Assembly: GCF_002090115.1 (NCBI RefSeq)
Contig: NZ_BBRK01000004.1
Coordinates: forward strand, 248,001-312,000
Direction: 5' to 3'
From: Demequina sp. NBRC 110054
Lineage (GTDB): Bacteria; Actinomycetota; Actinomycetes; Actinomycetales; Demequinaceae
Length of the DNA stretch: 64,000 nucleotides
Made by a program: the position numbers and the translations under genes. Numbering within the stretch: the stretch's first letter is position 1; the number at the start of each line of letters is the position of its first letter. The notes under the pieces were generated by a model. The model saw nothing but the letters and a program-made list of their open reading frames with translations, made no database searches and had not been told where the DNA came from. This document shows, in pieces, positions 19,817 to 30,089 of this stretch.

Positions 19817-20884
19817 ATGGATGTCGCGATCATCGGGGCCACGGGCGACGTCGGGCGGGCGATCTGCACCGCGCTCATCGAGCAGGGGGAGCTGGGCGCG
19901 AGCTCGCGCCTCCAGCTCGTGGGCCGCGCGGGAGGCTCGTCCGAGTCGGCCGTCCACGGCCTCAGGGTGGACCTCATCGACGCCTATGACGAGCGCGCCC
20001 CCCAGATCGACGTCGCCGTGAGCCCGGACGATGTGGTGGCCGACGTCGTCGTGGTCGCCGCGGGCGGGACGATCCCCACCAAGGCGACCGGGCCGATCAA
20101 CCGCGACGAGCTCGCCACCCGGAACCGTGCGGTCTTCGAGTCGTACGCCGACGCGCTCGCGACGCACGGCAGCGGCCACGAGATCGTCATCGTCGTGTCG
20201 AACCCCGTCGAGCTCGCGGTGGACGTGTTCGCGCGCAGGCTCGGCCGGCATCGCGTGATCGGCATGGGCGCGTGGCTCGACTCGCTGCGCTTCCGCCGCG
20301 AGATCGCCGCGACCCTCGGCATTCGCCGTCAGCGCGTGAGCGGCTTCGTCGCGGGACAGCACGGCGACCGGATGGTCCCGCTGTGGTCGACCGTGCGGCT
20401 GCGCGGCCTCGACCCGGACGAGCGGCTCGAGATCGTCGAGCGCCTGCGTGGCGACAGGACGCTCGCGTCGTTCGCCTCCGAGGTGGCCTCCGCGAAGGAG
20501 ACGATCGCGACGGGGCCCGACGCGGCCTCGGCGTTCGCCCGCGTCGACTCCTTCCCCCCGGACGTCCAGGCGGTCGTCCGGCCCTACCTGACCCATACGA
20601 GCGGCGCGAAGACCGCGAACGGCACCGCGGCCGCGACCGTCGACCTCGTGAAAACCGTGCTCGACGGGCGGGACATCGTCGTGGCCGGGCAGGTGCTGCT
20701 CGATGGCGAGATCGAGCTCGGCGGCATGCCGTGGCACGGGGTCCTCGGGGTGCCGGTCGCGGTCGGCCCCGAGGGGTGGACCCGCGTCCTGCTCGACGGC
20801 CTCGCACCGGATGAGGCCCGGCTGCTGTGGGAGGTCGGACAGGCCCTCAACGAGGCGATCGTGGGCTGGGGAGGCGGCCGATGA
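19817..20884 (+). CDS. malate/lactate dehydrogenase-like protein
   Basis: A 355-residue protein with the LDH/MDH fold: GATGDVGRAI nucleotide-binding motif, VSNPVE, MGAWLDSLRFR and the catalytic-histidine loop GQHGDRMVPLW. The active-site Asp-His pair is therefore present. The substrate-specificity loop around GPINRDELATRN does not clearly match LDH or MDH, so the 2-oxoacid substrate is unknown. It is longer than typical LDH (about 310-320) because of a C-terminal extension after GVLGVPVAVG. TAGCGT lies 7 nt before the ATG, and a longer frame from 19784 is not favoured. It overlaps the ACT-domain gene by 4 bp (ATGA). Confidence 0.83.
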   Translation: MDVAIIGATGDVGRAICTALIEQGELGASSRLQLVGRAGGSSESAVHGLRVDLIDAYDERAPQIDVAVSPDDVVADVVVVAAGGTIPTKATGPINRDELATRNRAVFESYADALATHGSGHEIVIVVSNPVELAVDVFARRLGRHRVIGMGAWLDSLRFRREIAATLGIRRQRVSGFVAGQHGDRMVPLWSTVRLRGLDPDERLEIVERLRGDRTLASFASEVASAKETIATGPDAASAFARVDSFPPDVQAVVRPYLTHTSGAKTANGTAAATVDLVKTVLDGRDIVVAGQVLLDGEIELGGMPWHGVLGVPVAVGPEGWTRVLLDGLAPDEARLLWEVGQALNEAIVGWGGGR

Positions 20885-21336
20885 GCATGCTGACGACGCG
20901 CTGGTTCGCGTTCGTGACGGTCGAGGACAGGGCCGGCGCCTCCGCCGCGCTCACCGGGGTGTTCTCCGAGCGGGGCGTCAGCTTCGGCTCGATCTCGACC
21001 CTCGACGTGCACGGCGGCGTCGGCACGCTGTCCGTCGAGTTCTCCGCATCGGAGCGGCTCGCGCAGGTGCTCGTGCGCACCCTCGAACGGCTCGCGGTCG
21101 TGCGTTCGGTGACGCTCGTGCATGTCGAGGACCCGCGCGTGCGCGCGGTCGCGGTGATCTGCTGCCCTCCCCCGGAGATCGACCTTCCCGGCGTCTCGGC
21201 ATGGACCGAGGACGTCGACGGCGAGCCGACCACGATCCTGCGCGGGTCGCTGCCGGCCATCGAGGCTGCGGTGGCCGAGCTGCGCGAGGCGGGGTCTCCC
21301 CCGGCCGCGGTGACCGTCCTGCCGCCTCGCCTCTAG
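20881..21336 (+). CDS. ACT-domain regulatory protein
   Basis: A 151-residue protein whose first half reads like an ACT domain (FVTVEDRAGASAALTGVFSE, then GVSFGSISTLD). ACT domains of this kind bind amino acids and regulate enzymes such as acetolactate synthase. The second half (VRAVAVICCPPPEIDLPG onwards) may be a second degenerate ACT unit. The gene starts inside the stop of the malate/lactate dehydrogenase-like gene (ATGA). It could thus be a regulatory partner of that enzyme, though this is an inference. Its end overlaps the convergent amidotransferase stop by 2 bp. Confidence 0.72.
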   Translation: MSMLTTRWFAFVTVEDRAGASAALTGVFSERGVSFGSISTLDVHGGVGTLSVEFSASERLAQVLVRTLERLAVVRSVTLVHVEDPRVRAVAVICCPPPEIDLPGVSAWTEDVDGEPTTILRGSLPAIEAAVAELREAGSPPAAVTVLPPRL

Positions 21337-22006
21337 AGCGCCGCGACGTACTCCCGCAGGAGAGCGAGGCTCGCCTCGACCGCCGCGGGGCCGCGCGCGG
21401 CCATCTCCGCGCGGAACTCGGGGATCGAGACCCCGATCTCGCGCAGTTCGACCATGTTGCCGATGACCCACCGCTCGAACGTCGCTGGATCGACCTCGGG
21501 GTGGAACTGCACCGCGAGCGAGCGGCCGTACGAGAACGCGTGAACCTCGACGTCGTCCGTCGATGCGAGCAGGGTCGCGCCCTCAGGAAGCCGCGCCTCG
21601 TCGCCGTGCCACACGAACATCGGGGTGTCCGCGACGTGGCGCATCGTCCCTTCCCAGGCTGGGAAGGGACGATGCGCTTCCACCCGAGCTCGAACGTCCC
21701 CTTGCCGACCTCGGCGCCAAGCGCGGCGGACATGAACTGGAGCCCTAGGCAGACCGCGAGCGTCGGCCGATCGGCGTCGAGACGCTCGCGGATCAGGGCG
21801 ATCTCCTCGCCGATGTTCGGGTAGTCGGCCGCGTCCTGGACCCCGATGGGCCCGCCGAGAACGATGCCGAGATCGGCGTCGCGGAACGGCGCGAGCTCGT
21901 CGACCCCGGCCTCGAGGTAGCGCACCTCGTAGCCGAGGCGCGGAAGCTCCGCCTCCCAGCAGCCGAGGTCCTCGAAGGCGACGTGCCTGAGGACGGCGCA
22001 GCGCAC
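21333..22006 (-). pseudogene. class I glutamine amidotransferase, frameshifted
   Basis: A paralogue of the intact GATase at 6.7 kb, split into two frames. The 5' part starts at GTG 22006, one base after the guaB3 stop, and has the nucleophile elbow VCLGLQFMS. It stays in frame to about FELGWKRIVPS. The 3' part resumes in another frame with HVADTPMFVWHGDEARLPEG and has VQFHPEVDPATFERW with the catalytic histidine. The switch falls inside a perfect 18-bp inverted repeat at 21639-21677. One extra base there would restore one reading frame of about 225 residues. So it is either a recent pseudogene or a sequence error at a hairpin. All catalytic residues are otherwise preserved. Confidence 0.82.
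21639..21677. repeat. perfect inverted repeat inside the frameshifted amidotransferase
   Basis: The arms 21639-21656 and 21660-21677 pair over 18 bp with a 3-nt loop. Each arm contains the AGGGACGATGC word that recurs elsewhere in the window. It coincides with the point at which the reading frame changes. Confidence 0.85.
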
Positions 22007-22007
22007 G

Positions 22008-23132
22008 TCAGCCGGCCTGATAGGGGCTGACGACCACGTCGACCCGCTGGAACTCCTTGAGGTCCGAGTACCCGGTGGTCGCCATCGAGCGGCGCAGCGC
22101 GCCCATGATGTTGGTCGTGCCGTCGGCGCGCGTGCCCGGGCCGAACAGGACCTCCGCGAGGGTGCCGGTGGTGCCGACCCGCACGCGCTCGCCACGCGGC
22201 AGGGCCGAGTGATACGACTCGGGACCCCAGTGGTAGCCGGCGCCGGGCGCCTCCGCGGCGCGCGCGAGCGCCGAGCCGAGCATGATCGCGTCGGCACCGC
22301 ACGCGATCGCCTTGGCCATGTCGCCCGAGCGGCCCAGTCCGCCGTCGGCGATCACGTGCACGTAGCGACCGCCGGACTCGTCCAGGTAGTCGCGGCGCGC
22401 CGCCGCGACGTCGGCGACCGCGGTCGCCATCGGCGCGTGGATGCCGAGGGTGGTCCTCGTGGTCTGCGCGGCGCCGCCGCCGAAGCCCACGAGCACGCCT
22501 GCGGCGCCCGTGCGCATGAGGTGCAGCGCGGCCTGGTAGGTCGAGGCTCCGCCGACGATCACAGGCACGTCGAGGTCGTAGATGAACTTCTTGAGGTTGA
22601 GCGGCTCCGCCTCGGCCGAGACATGCTCGGCGGACACCGTCGTGCCACGGATGACGAACAGGTCCACGCCCGCCTTGAGCACCGTCTCGTAGTGCTCCTG
22701 CGTGCGCTGGGGGCTGAGGGCGCCGGCGACCGTCACACCCGCCGCGCGGATCTCCTGGAGGCGCTGGACGATCAGCTCGTCCTTGATCGGCTCCTGGTAG
22801 ATCTCCTGCATCCGGTGGGTCGCCTCGTCCATCGAGAGGGTCGAGATCTCCTCGAGCAGCGGCTGGGGGTCGTCGTAGCGCGTCCACAGCCCCTCGAGGT
22901 CGAGCACGCCGAGCCCACCATGCTGGCCCAGCGCGATCGCGGTGTCCGGCGACATCACCGAGTCCATCGGCGCGCCGATGACCGGGATCTCGAACCGGAA
23001 CGCGTCGATCTGCCAGGCCAGGCTCACCTGACGCGGGTCGCGCGTGCGGCGCGAGGGCACCACCGCGACGTCGTCGAAGCTGTATGCGCGGCGGCCACGC
23101 TTGCCGCGCCCGATCTCCATCTCGTTGCTCAC
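22008..23132 (-). CDS. guaB3: GuaB3 family IMP dehydrogenase-related protein
   Basis: A 374-residue member of the actinobacterial GuaB3 group, an IMP dehydrogenase-like TIM barrel without CBS domains. The N-terminus (GRGKRGRRAYSFDDVAVVPS) and APMDSVMSP are typical. The loop that carries the catalytic cysteine in true IMP dehydrogenase (GSICTTR) reads GGGAAQTTR here, so the cysteine is a glutamine and normal IMP oxidation is not expected. GuaB3 proteins of other bacteria have been proposed to act as GMP reductase-like or regulatory enzymes. The GTG start overlaps nothing upstream. The damaged GATase gene follows 1 bp after its stop, so they were probably co-transcribed. Confidence 0.93.
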   Translation of the reverse strand: MSNEMEIGRGKRGRRAYSFDDVAVVPSRRTRDPRQVSLAWQIDAFRFEIPVIGAPMDSVMSPDTAIALGQHGGLGVLDLEGLWTRYDDPQPLLEEISTLSMDEATHRMQEIYQEPIKDELIVQRLQEIRAAGVTVAGALSPQRTQEHYETVLKAGVDLFVIRGTTVSAEHVSAEAEPLNLKKFIYDLDVPVIVGGASTYQAALHLMRTGAAGVLVGFGGGAAQTTRTTLGIHAPMATAVADVAAARRDYLDESGGRYVHVIADGGLGRSGDMAKAIACGADAIMLGSALARAAEAPGAGYHWGPESYHSALPRGERVRVGTTGTLAEVLFGPGTRADGTTNIMGALRRSMATTGYSDLKEFQRVDVVVSPYQAG

Positions 23133-23264
23133 CGTCCCAGCCTAGCGGTGACGGCTGACGTCGGACCCGGGCCGATGCGCCCAGGCCGCGCGCGACCGCC
23201 GCGGCCCGCGACAAGGGACCTCGGTGCGACGCCGATGTCGGCCAGGCGTGACAAGGTGGTCACC

Positions 23265-24017
23265 ATGACTTGGCTCGACGAGACGATGGTGGGATTCGAC
23301 ACGGAGACCACGGGGGTGTCGACGGCGAACGACCGCATCGTCACCGCCGCGATCATCACGCGACGCGCGGGCGAGGAGCCCGTGACGCGCACGTGGCTCG
23401 TGAACCCCGGGGTGGAGATCCCCGCGCGGGCCATCGAGGTGCACGGCATCACCAACGAGCAGGCACGCGCCGAGGGCATGGACCCCAAGGTCGCGCTCGA
23501 GGAGATCGCAGCGGCGCTCGCGGCGGCGCTGTCCGCGGGCACCCCGGTCGTCGGCTTCAACGTCCAGTACGACCTCAGCATCCTTGAGTCGGAGCTCGCG
23601 CGCCACGGCCTGCCCTCGCTCGCCTCGCGTCTCAGCAACGGAATCCGGCCGGTGATCGACCCGCTCGTGATCGACCGCTTCCTGGACCGGTACCGCAAGG
23701 GCAGCCGCAAGCTCATCGACATGTGCCGCATCTACGCGGTGCCCGTCGTCGCAGACGACCTCCACGCGGCCGACGCCGATGTCCTCGCGACGCTCGACCT
23801 GCTGCCCGCGATGGCGCAGCTGCACCCTTCGCTGCACACGGTCGCGCTCGACGACCTCCACGACCAGCAGATCGAGGCGCACCGCCTGTGGGCGACCCGC
23901 TTCGCGGCCTTCCTCAAGTCGAAGGGGACCACGGACGACCTGCCGAGCCCGCTGTGGCCGGTGGCGCTGCCGGAGCCCGAGCCGGAGCCCGAGGAGGAGC
24001 TCGGCGCGCTGTTCTAG
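23265..24017 (+). CDS. DnaQ-like 3'-5' exonuclease (DEDDh)
   Basis: A 250-residue exonuclease-fold protein. ExoI is VGFDTETTGVS (acidic pair near residues 12 and 14), HGITNEQAR follows, ExoII is VVGFNVQYDLSIL and ExoIII is HAADADVLATL with the DEDDh histidine. It resembles the stand-alone epsilon-type exonucleases of actinobacteria, acting on DNA or RNA 3' ends. The C-terminus ends in an acidic tail (EPEPEPEEELG). The ATG at 23265 is where similarity starts, and the much longer upstream frame is antisense to guaB3. The glutamate dehydrogenase gene follows 72 bp downstream. Confidence 0.88.
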   Translation: MTWLDETMVGFDTETTGVSTANDRIVTAAIITRRAGEEPVTRTWLVNPGVEIPARAIEVHGITNEQARAEGMDPKVALEEIAAALAAALSAGTPVVGFNVQYDLSILESELARHGLPSLASRLSNGIRPVIDPLVIDRFLDRYRKGSRKLIDMCRIYAVPVVADDLHAADADVLATLDLLPAMAQLHPSLHTVALDDLHDQQIEAHRLWATRFAAFLKSKGTTDDLPSPLWPVALPEPEPEPEEELGALF

Positions 24018-24089
24018 ACGCCTGGCCAACTGTGCATCCGCGCCTCGTCCCGGGGCGTAGCCTGACAGCACAGGCACCAGGAGGAAGCA

Positions 24090-25364
24090 ATGACGCTCCC
24101 CGACTCTGCGGTCGTCCCCGACGCCGCTGGTCCGCTCGTCGACGCGATGGCACAGCTGCACAAGGCAGCCGCGACGCTCGAGCTCCCCGATGGACTCCAC
24201 GAGCTTCTCGGCTCGCCTCGACGCGAGATGGCGGTGAGCATCCCGCTGCGCAGGGACGACGGCTCGATCGCGGTGTACTCCGGCTATCGCGTGCAGCACA
24301 ACTTCACGCGCGGCCCCGCGAAGGGCGGCCTGAGGTACGCCCCGTCGGTCGACCTGGACGAGGTCCGCGCGCTCGCGATGTGGATGACGTGGAAGTGCGC
24401 TCTGGTCGACGTGCCCTATGGAGGCGCGAAGGGTGGCGTCGCGATCGACCCGCGCACCCACAGCACCGCGGAGCTCGAGCGCGTCACGCGCCGCTACACC
24501 TCGGAGATCCTGCCGATCATCGGGCCGGAGGTGGACATCCCCGCGCCGGACATCGGCACGGACGAGCGCACCATGGCATGGATCATGGACACGTACTCGG
24601 TCGCACGGGGATACACGGTCACGGGCATCGTCACGGGCAAGCCGCTCAGCCTCGGCGGCTCGCAGGGCCGAGCCATGGCCACGTCTCGGGGCGTCGCGCA
24701 CATCGCGCTGCTCGCGATGGCGAGCCGGGGCATCGACCCCGCGCATGCCACCGCCGCTGTGCAGGGCTTCGGCAAGGTGGGCTACGGCGCCGCGCGCTTC
24801 CTCGCGGAGGCTGGCGTGAAGGTCCGCGCCGTGAGCGACGTGGATGGCGCGGTGTACGCGCACGACGGCCTCGACATCGCCCACCTCGCCGCGCACGTCG
24901 AGCGCACGGGGACGGTGGCCGGTTTCGACGGGGCGGAGGCGATCGATCCCGCGTCGGTGCTCACGCTCGACGTCGACGTCGTGGTCCCGGCCGCGGTCGA
25001 GGGCGTGCTGACCGAGGAGAACGCACCGAAGGTCCAGGCACGCATCGTCGTCGAGGGCGCGAACGGTCCGACGACGGGTGCCGCCGACGCGATCCTCAAG
25101 GAACGCGACGTGCTCGTGGTCCCGGACATCCTCGCGAACGCCGGTGGCGTGGTCGTGTCGTACTTCGAGTGGGTGCAGGCGAACCAGGCGTATCAGTGGA
25201 GCGAGCGCGAGGTGAACGACAGGCTCGAGGAGCGCATGGCCAGGGCGTGGCACGACGTGGTCGCGCACTCCGGCGCGCACGGCATGACGTATCGCGAGGC
25301 CGCGACGGTGCTGGCGGTCGAGCGCGTCGTCGACGCGCATCGGCTCAGGGGCCTGTACCCCTGA
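24090..25364 (+). CDS. glutamate dehydrogenase (Glu/Leu/Phe/Val family)
   Basis: A 424-residue hexameric-type glutamate dehydrogenase, interconverting glutamate and 2-oxoglutarate plus ammonia. The substrate lysine loop is GPAKGGLRYAP. WKCALVDVPYGGAKGG and IPAPDIGTDERTMAWIMDTYS follow. The Rossmann motif is VQGFGKVGYGAA, and the C-terminus has VVPAAVEGVLTEENA and LANAGGVVVSYFEWVQ. Length suits the roughly 420-residue NAD-type group. GGAGGAA precedes the ATG by 4 nt. Cofactor preference cannot be read with certainty. Confidence 0.93.
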   Translation: MTLPDSAVVPDAAGPLVDAMAQLHKAAATLELPDGLHELLGSPRREMAVSIPLRRDDGSIAVYSGYRVQHNFTRGPAKGGLRYAPSVDLDEVRALAMWMTWKCALVDVPYGGAKGGVAIDPRTHSTAELERVTRRYTSEILPIIGPEVDIPAPDIGTDERTMAWIMDTYSVARGYTVTGIVTGKPLSLGGSQGRAMATSRGVAHIALLAMASRGIDPAHATAAVQGFGKVGYGAARFLAEAGVKVRAVSDVDGAVYAHDGLDIAHLAAHVERTGTVAGFDGAEAIDPASVLTLDVDVVVPAAVEGVLTEENAPKVQARIVVEGANGPTTGAADAILKERDVLVVPDILANAGGVVVSYFEWVQANQAYQWSEREVNDRLEERMARAWHDVVAHSGAHGMTYREAATVLAVERVVDAHRLRGLYP

Positions 25365-25377
25365 GCCGAGCCTGCAC

Positions 25378-25388
25378 AGGGACGATGC
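25378..25388 (+). repeat. AGGGACGATGC copy between convergent genes
   Basis: One of the exact copies of this 11-mer in the window, lying in the 63-bp gap between glutamate dehydrogenase and the TSUP gene. Its role is unknown. Confidence 0.5.
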
Positions 25389-25427
25389 GGGCTCCTGGGC
25401 GCGCCGGGAGCGCCGCCCCGGCGCCGG

Positions 25428-27688
<2,261 letters not shown>

Positions 27689-27809
27689 CTACGGCGCGGA
27701 TCTCTGCCAGCATTCCCACGTCGACCAGCCGACATCCTCGAACGGAGGGGGGTATTGCCAAGTGGGCGCGAAGGGGATAGACAGTCACTAAGTGTTCAAC
27801 GAGGAACGC

Positions 27810-27839
27810 TTGACCTGGGTGAAATGTCCGATCTATGGT
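27810..27839 (+). promoter_or_regulatory. candidate sigma-70-type promoter of whiB
   Basis: TTGACC (27810-27815) and TATGGT (27834-27839) are separated by 18 nt. The predicted start near 27846 leaves a leader of about 70 nt before whiB. Confidence 0.5.
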
Positions 27840-27918
27840 CATGATCACGGTTTGATAACGACGTCGCCAGTGACATCGCCATCTCGCCGTCCAGGGGGAA
27901 CGACACAAGGGAGTTGCC

Positions 27919-28212
27919 ATGGAGTCGATCGCAAGACTGCCGGCACCAACGCAAGACCAGTGGGAGTGGCAGTACCGGGGGGCCTGCCGCGGAGTGGATC
28001 CGGATCTCTTCTTTCATCCCGAGGGCGAACGTGGCGCAGCGCGTCGCCGTCGGGCGGAGGCCGCGAAGCAGTACTGCGCGAACTGTCCGGTACAGGAGCT
28101 CTGCCGTGAGCGCTCGCTCATGGCTCGCGAACCGTTCGGGGTCTGGGGCGGCCTGAGCGAGGACGAGCGTCACTCGATGCTCGTCAACAGCCGGATCAAG
28201 GCGGCGAGCTGA
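27919..28212 (+). CDS. WhiB family iron-sulfur transcriptional regulator, WhiB3/WhiD type
   Basis: A 97-residue Wbl protein. The four cluster-binding cysteines are at 23, 53, 56 and 62 (C-x29-C-x2-C-x5-C), holding a [4Fe-4S] cluster. GVWGG at 74-78 is the sigma-contact turn, and a basic tail follows. WQYRGACRG and LFFHPEGERGAARRRR resemble WhiB3 of mycobacteria and WhiD of streptomycetes more than WhiB1 or WhiB2. Wbl proteins bind region 4 of the principal sigma factor and respond to redox or nitric oxide. GGGAG lies before the ATG. It is monocistronic, ending at a 17-bp hairpin. Confidence 0.93.
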   Translation: MESIARLPAPTQDQWEWQYRGACRGVDPDLFFHPEGERGAARRRRAEAAKQYCANCPVQELCRERSLMAREPFGVWGGLSEDERHSMLVNSRIKAAS

Positions 28213-28250
28213 ACCTCAGCGCTCGCACCGAGGTCCGCACAGAGAGACGC

Positions 28251-28287
28251 CGAGACCCCCGGAAGGATCATCCTTCCGGGGGTCTCG
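28251..28287 (+). terminator. terminator of whiB
   Basis: A perfect 17-bp stem (CGAGACCCCCGGAAGGA and its complement) around the loop TCA, 38 bp after the whiB stop. Confidence 0.88.
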
Positions 28288-28294
28288 TCATGCA

Positions 28295-28330
28295 CGAAGG
28301 GCTCCCGAGCCGAAGCCCGGGAGCCCTTCG
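28295..28330 (-). terminator. terminator of groES
   Basis: A 13-bp stem CGAAGGGCTCCCG/CGGGAGCCCTTCG lies just beyond the groES stop and back-to-back with the whiB terminator. The two transcription units end here separately. Confidence 0.8.
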
Positions 28331-28346
28331 ACGCCTAGGCGTCTAC

Positions 28347-28640
28347 TCAGCCGACGATGGCGAGCAGGTCGCGCGCGGAGAGGATGAGGTACTCCTCGCC
28401 CGCGTACTTCACCTCGGTGCCGCCGTACTTGCTGTAGATGACCTTGTCGCCCTCGGCGACGTCCACGGGGACGCGGTTGCCGTTGTCGTCGATACGACCC
28501 GGGCCGACCGCCACGACGATGCCCTCCTGGGGCTTCTCCTTGGCGGTGTCAGGGATCACGAGGCCGGAGGCCGTGGTCGTCTCGGCGGCAGCCGCCTTGA
28601 CCACGACCTTGTCCTCCAGAGGCTTGATTGAGACCGACAC
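28347..28640 (-). CDS. groES: co-chaperonin GroES
   Basis: A 97-residue GroES, the heptameric lid of the GroEL chaperonin. [13 protein letters not shown] starts the fold. The mobile loop is [15 protein letters not shown], and the family ends with [13 protein letters not shown]. The GTG at 28640 is chosen because it yields the standard N-terminus ([10 protein letters not shown]) and has AGGTGAGG upstream. A GTG four codons earlier lies inside that ribosome site. No groEL follows: a terminator comes next, then the whiB unit. The CIRCE element 117 bp upstream indicates HrcA heat-shock control. Confidence 0.95.
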   Translation of the reverse strand: MSVSIKPLEDKVVVKAAAAETTTASGLVIPDTAKEKPQEGIVVAVGPGRIDDNGNRVPVDVAEGDKVIYSKYGGTEVKYAGEEYLILSARDLLAIVG

Positions 28641-28756
28641 TGCGGACCTCACCTTCCTTCTCGAAGTTCAGGTGATGACATCTCCCGGGCGACCTGCCGT
28701 CGCGGGGGTCAGGCGAGCCGGATCGATGCCACGCTCCCTTGCGGAGCACCGTCAGA

Positions 28757-28783
28757 TTAGCACTCGCACGCGGCGAGTGCTAA
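28757..28783. promoter_or_regulatory. CIRCE operator (HrcA site)
   Basis: A perfect TTAGCACTC-N9-GAGTGCTAA element, matching the known CIRCE consensus. On the minus strand it embeds a plausible promoter, TTAGCA-N18-TAATCT, for groES. It also lies directly before the divergent methyltransferase gene, which may share the control. Confidence 0.92.
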
Positions 28784-28824
28784 TGCGTCTGCGGGCGTTC
28801 GCCATGCGTGGAATCATCGCCGGT

Positions 28825-30018
28825 ATGGACGCCGCCACCGCACGCCTGCTGCGGGCGCCCGAGACCCTCGCCCTGATCGATGGGCTGCCGCCGTACGACG
28901 CGATCGAACCACTGTCCTTCGGCAGCCGCCTGCGCGCCCAGGGGCTGGACGGAGCGCTCGTGGCCGCCGTGCTCACCCAGGCCGAACTGCGGCTCAAGGC
29001 GAGGGCCAAGCTCGGAGACTTCGCCGCCGGGATGCTCTTCACCAGGGAAGGGCTTGAGCAGGCGACGCGGCTGAGCGTCGCCGCGCGGCACGCGCGCCGG
29101 TACGCCGAAGCCGGATGCACGCGGGTCGCCGACCTCACCTCGGGGCTGGGGGTCGACGCGATGGCGCTTGCCGCTCTGGGGATGCCCGTCGTCGCCTTCG
29201 AGCTCGACGAGGCGACCGCCCTGCTCGCGGACCACAACCTGCGCCACTGGGACGATGCGGTGGTCGTCCACGCGGACTCGATGACGACGGTGCGGGGCGT
29301 CGACGGCGTCGACGCCGCCTTCGCCGATCCCGCCCGCCGCACGGGCCGCGGGCGCCGGCACGATCCGCGCGACTACTCCCCCGCGCTCGACGAGGTCCTC
29401 GCGCTGCGCGACGCGCTCCCCGCGTTGGGCGTCAAGGTCGGCCCCGGCATCCCTCACGACGCCATCCCCGCCTCGACGCCGGCGTCCCCGGTCGAGGCGC
29501 AGTGGGTGTCGGTCGACGGCGACGTAGTGGAGGCGGGGCTGTGGTGCGGACCGCTCGCCCGCCACGAGGGCCACGCCGCGCTCGTGATCCGGGGCGACGA
29601 GTCCCACGAGCTCGTGGGCGACCCCGTGCCCGGCGAGGCCGGCACGCTCGGCGAGTACCTCTACGAGCCCGACGGGGCCGTCATCAGGGCGGGCCTGGTC
29701 GGCCCTCTCGCGGACCGGACGGACGCGCGGCTGGTCGACCCGACCATCGCCTACCTCACCTCCGATGCCGAGACCGCGACCCCGTTCGCGCGCGGCTACC
29801 GCGTGCTCGAGGCCATGCCCTACTCGACGTCCCGCCTCGCGAAGGCGCTGCGGGAGCGGGGCGTGGGCCGCGTGGAGATCAAGAAGCGCGGGATCGACGT
29901 CACCCCCGAGCGGCTGCGCCCGCAGCTCAAGCTGCGCGGCCCCGAGTCCGCCACGGTGGTCCTCACGAGGCTCGCGGGCCGCCACACGGCCCTGCTCGTC
30001 GAGCCGCTCGACCGCTGA
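28825..30018 (+). CDS. class I SAM-dependent methyltransferase with THUMP-like C-terminus
   Basis: A 397-residue protein. An N-terminal helical region is followed by a SAM-binding motif, VADLTSGLGVDAMALA, near residue 110, then VVAFELDE and ADPARRTGRG. The last 90 residues (from GYRVLEAMPYSTSRLAKAL to LLVEPLD) match the THUMP-like domain of actinobacterial methyltransferases found beside groES or tsaD. It probably methylates RNA, but the target base is unknown. The start is uncertain: ATGs at 28783, 28804 and 28825 are in frame, and the last gives the usual family N-terminus. It is divergent from groES across the CIRCE element. Confidence 0.86.
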   Translation: MDAATARLLRAPETLALIDGLPPYDAIEPLSFGSRLRAQGLDGALVAAVLTQAELRLKARAKLGDFAAGMLFTREGLEQATRLSVAARHARRYAEAGCTRVADLTSGLGVDAMALAALGMPVVAFELDEATALLADHNLRHWDDAVVVHADSMTTVRGVDGVDAAFADPARRTGRGRRHDPRDYSPALDEVLALRDALPALGVKVGPGIPHDAIPASTPASPVEAQWVSVDGDVVEAGLWCGPLARHEGHAALVIRGDESHELVGDPVPGEAGTLGEYLYEPDGAVIRAGLVGPLADRTDARLVDPTIAYLTSDAETATPFARGYRVLEAMPYSTSRLAKALRERGVGRVEIKKRGIDVTPERLRPQLKLRGPESATVVLTRLAGRHTALLVEPLDR

Positions 30019-30062
30019 CCGCTGGTCTCGGAGCCGCCGACCGCCCCGGCAGTGCGTTCCCG

Positions 30063-30085
30063 CGCGGACGACAGCATCGTCCGCG
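30063..30085. terminator. hairpin between convergent methyltransferase and GH3 genes
   Basis: CGCGGACGA and TCGTCCGCG form a 9-bp stem with a CAGCA loop, between stop codons at 30018 and 30090. It contains a GCATCGTCC word related to the repeat family of this window. Confidence 0.6.
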
Positions 30086-30089
30086 TGCC

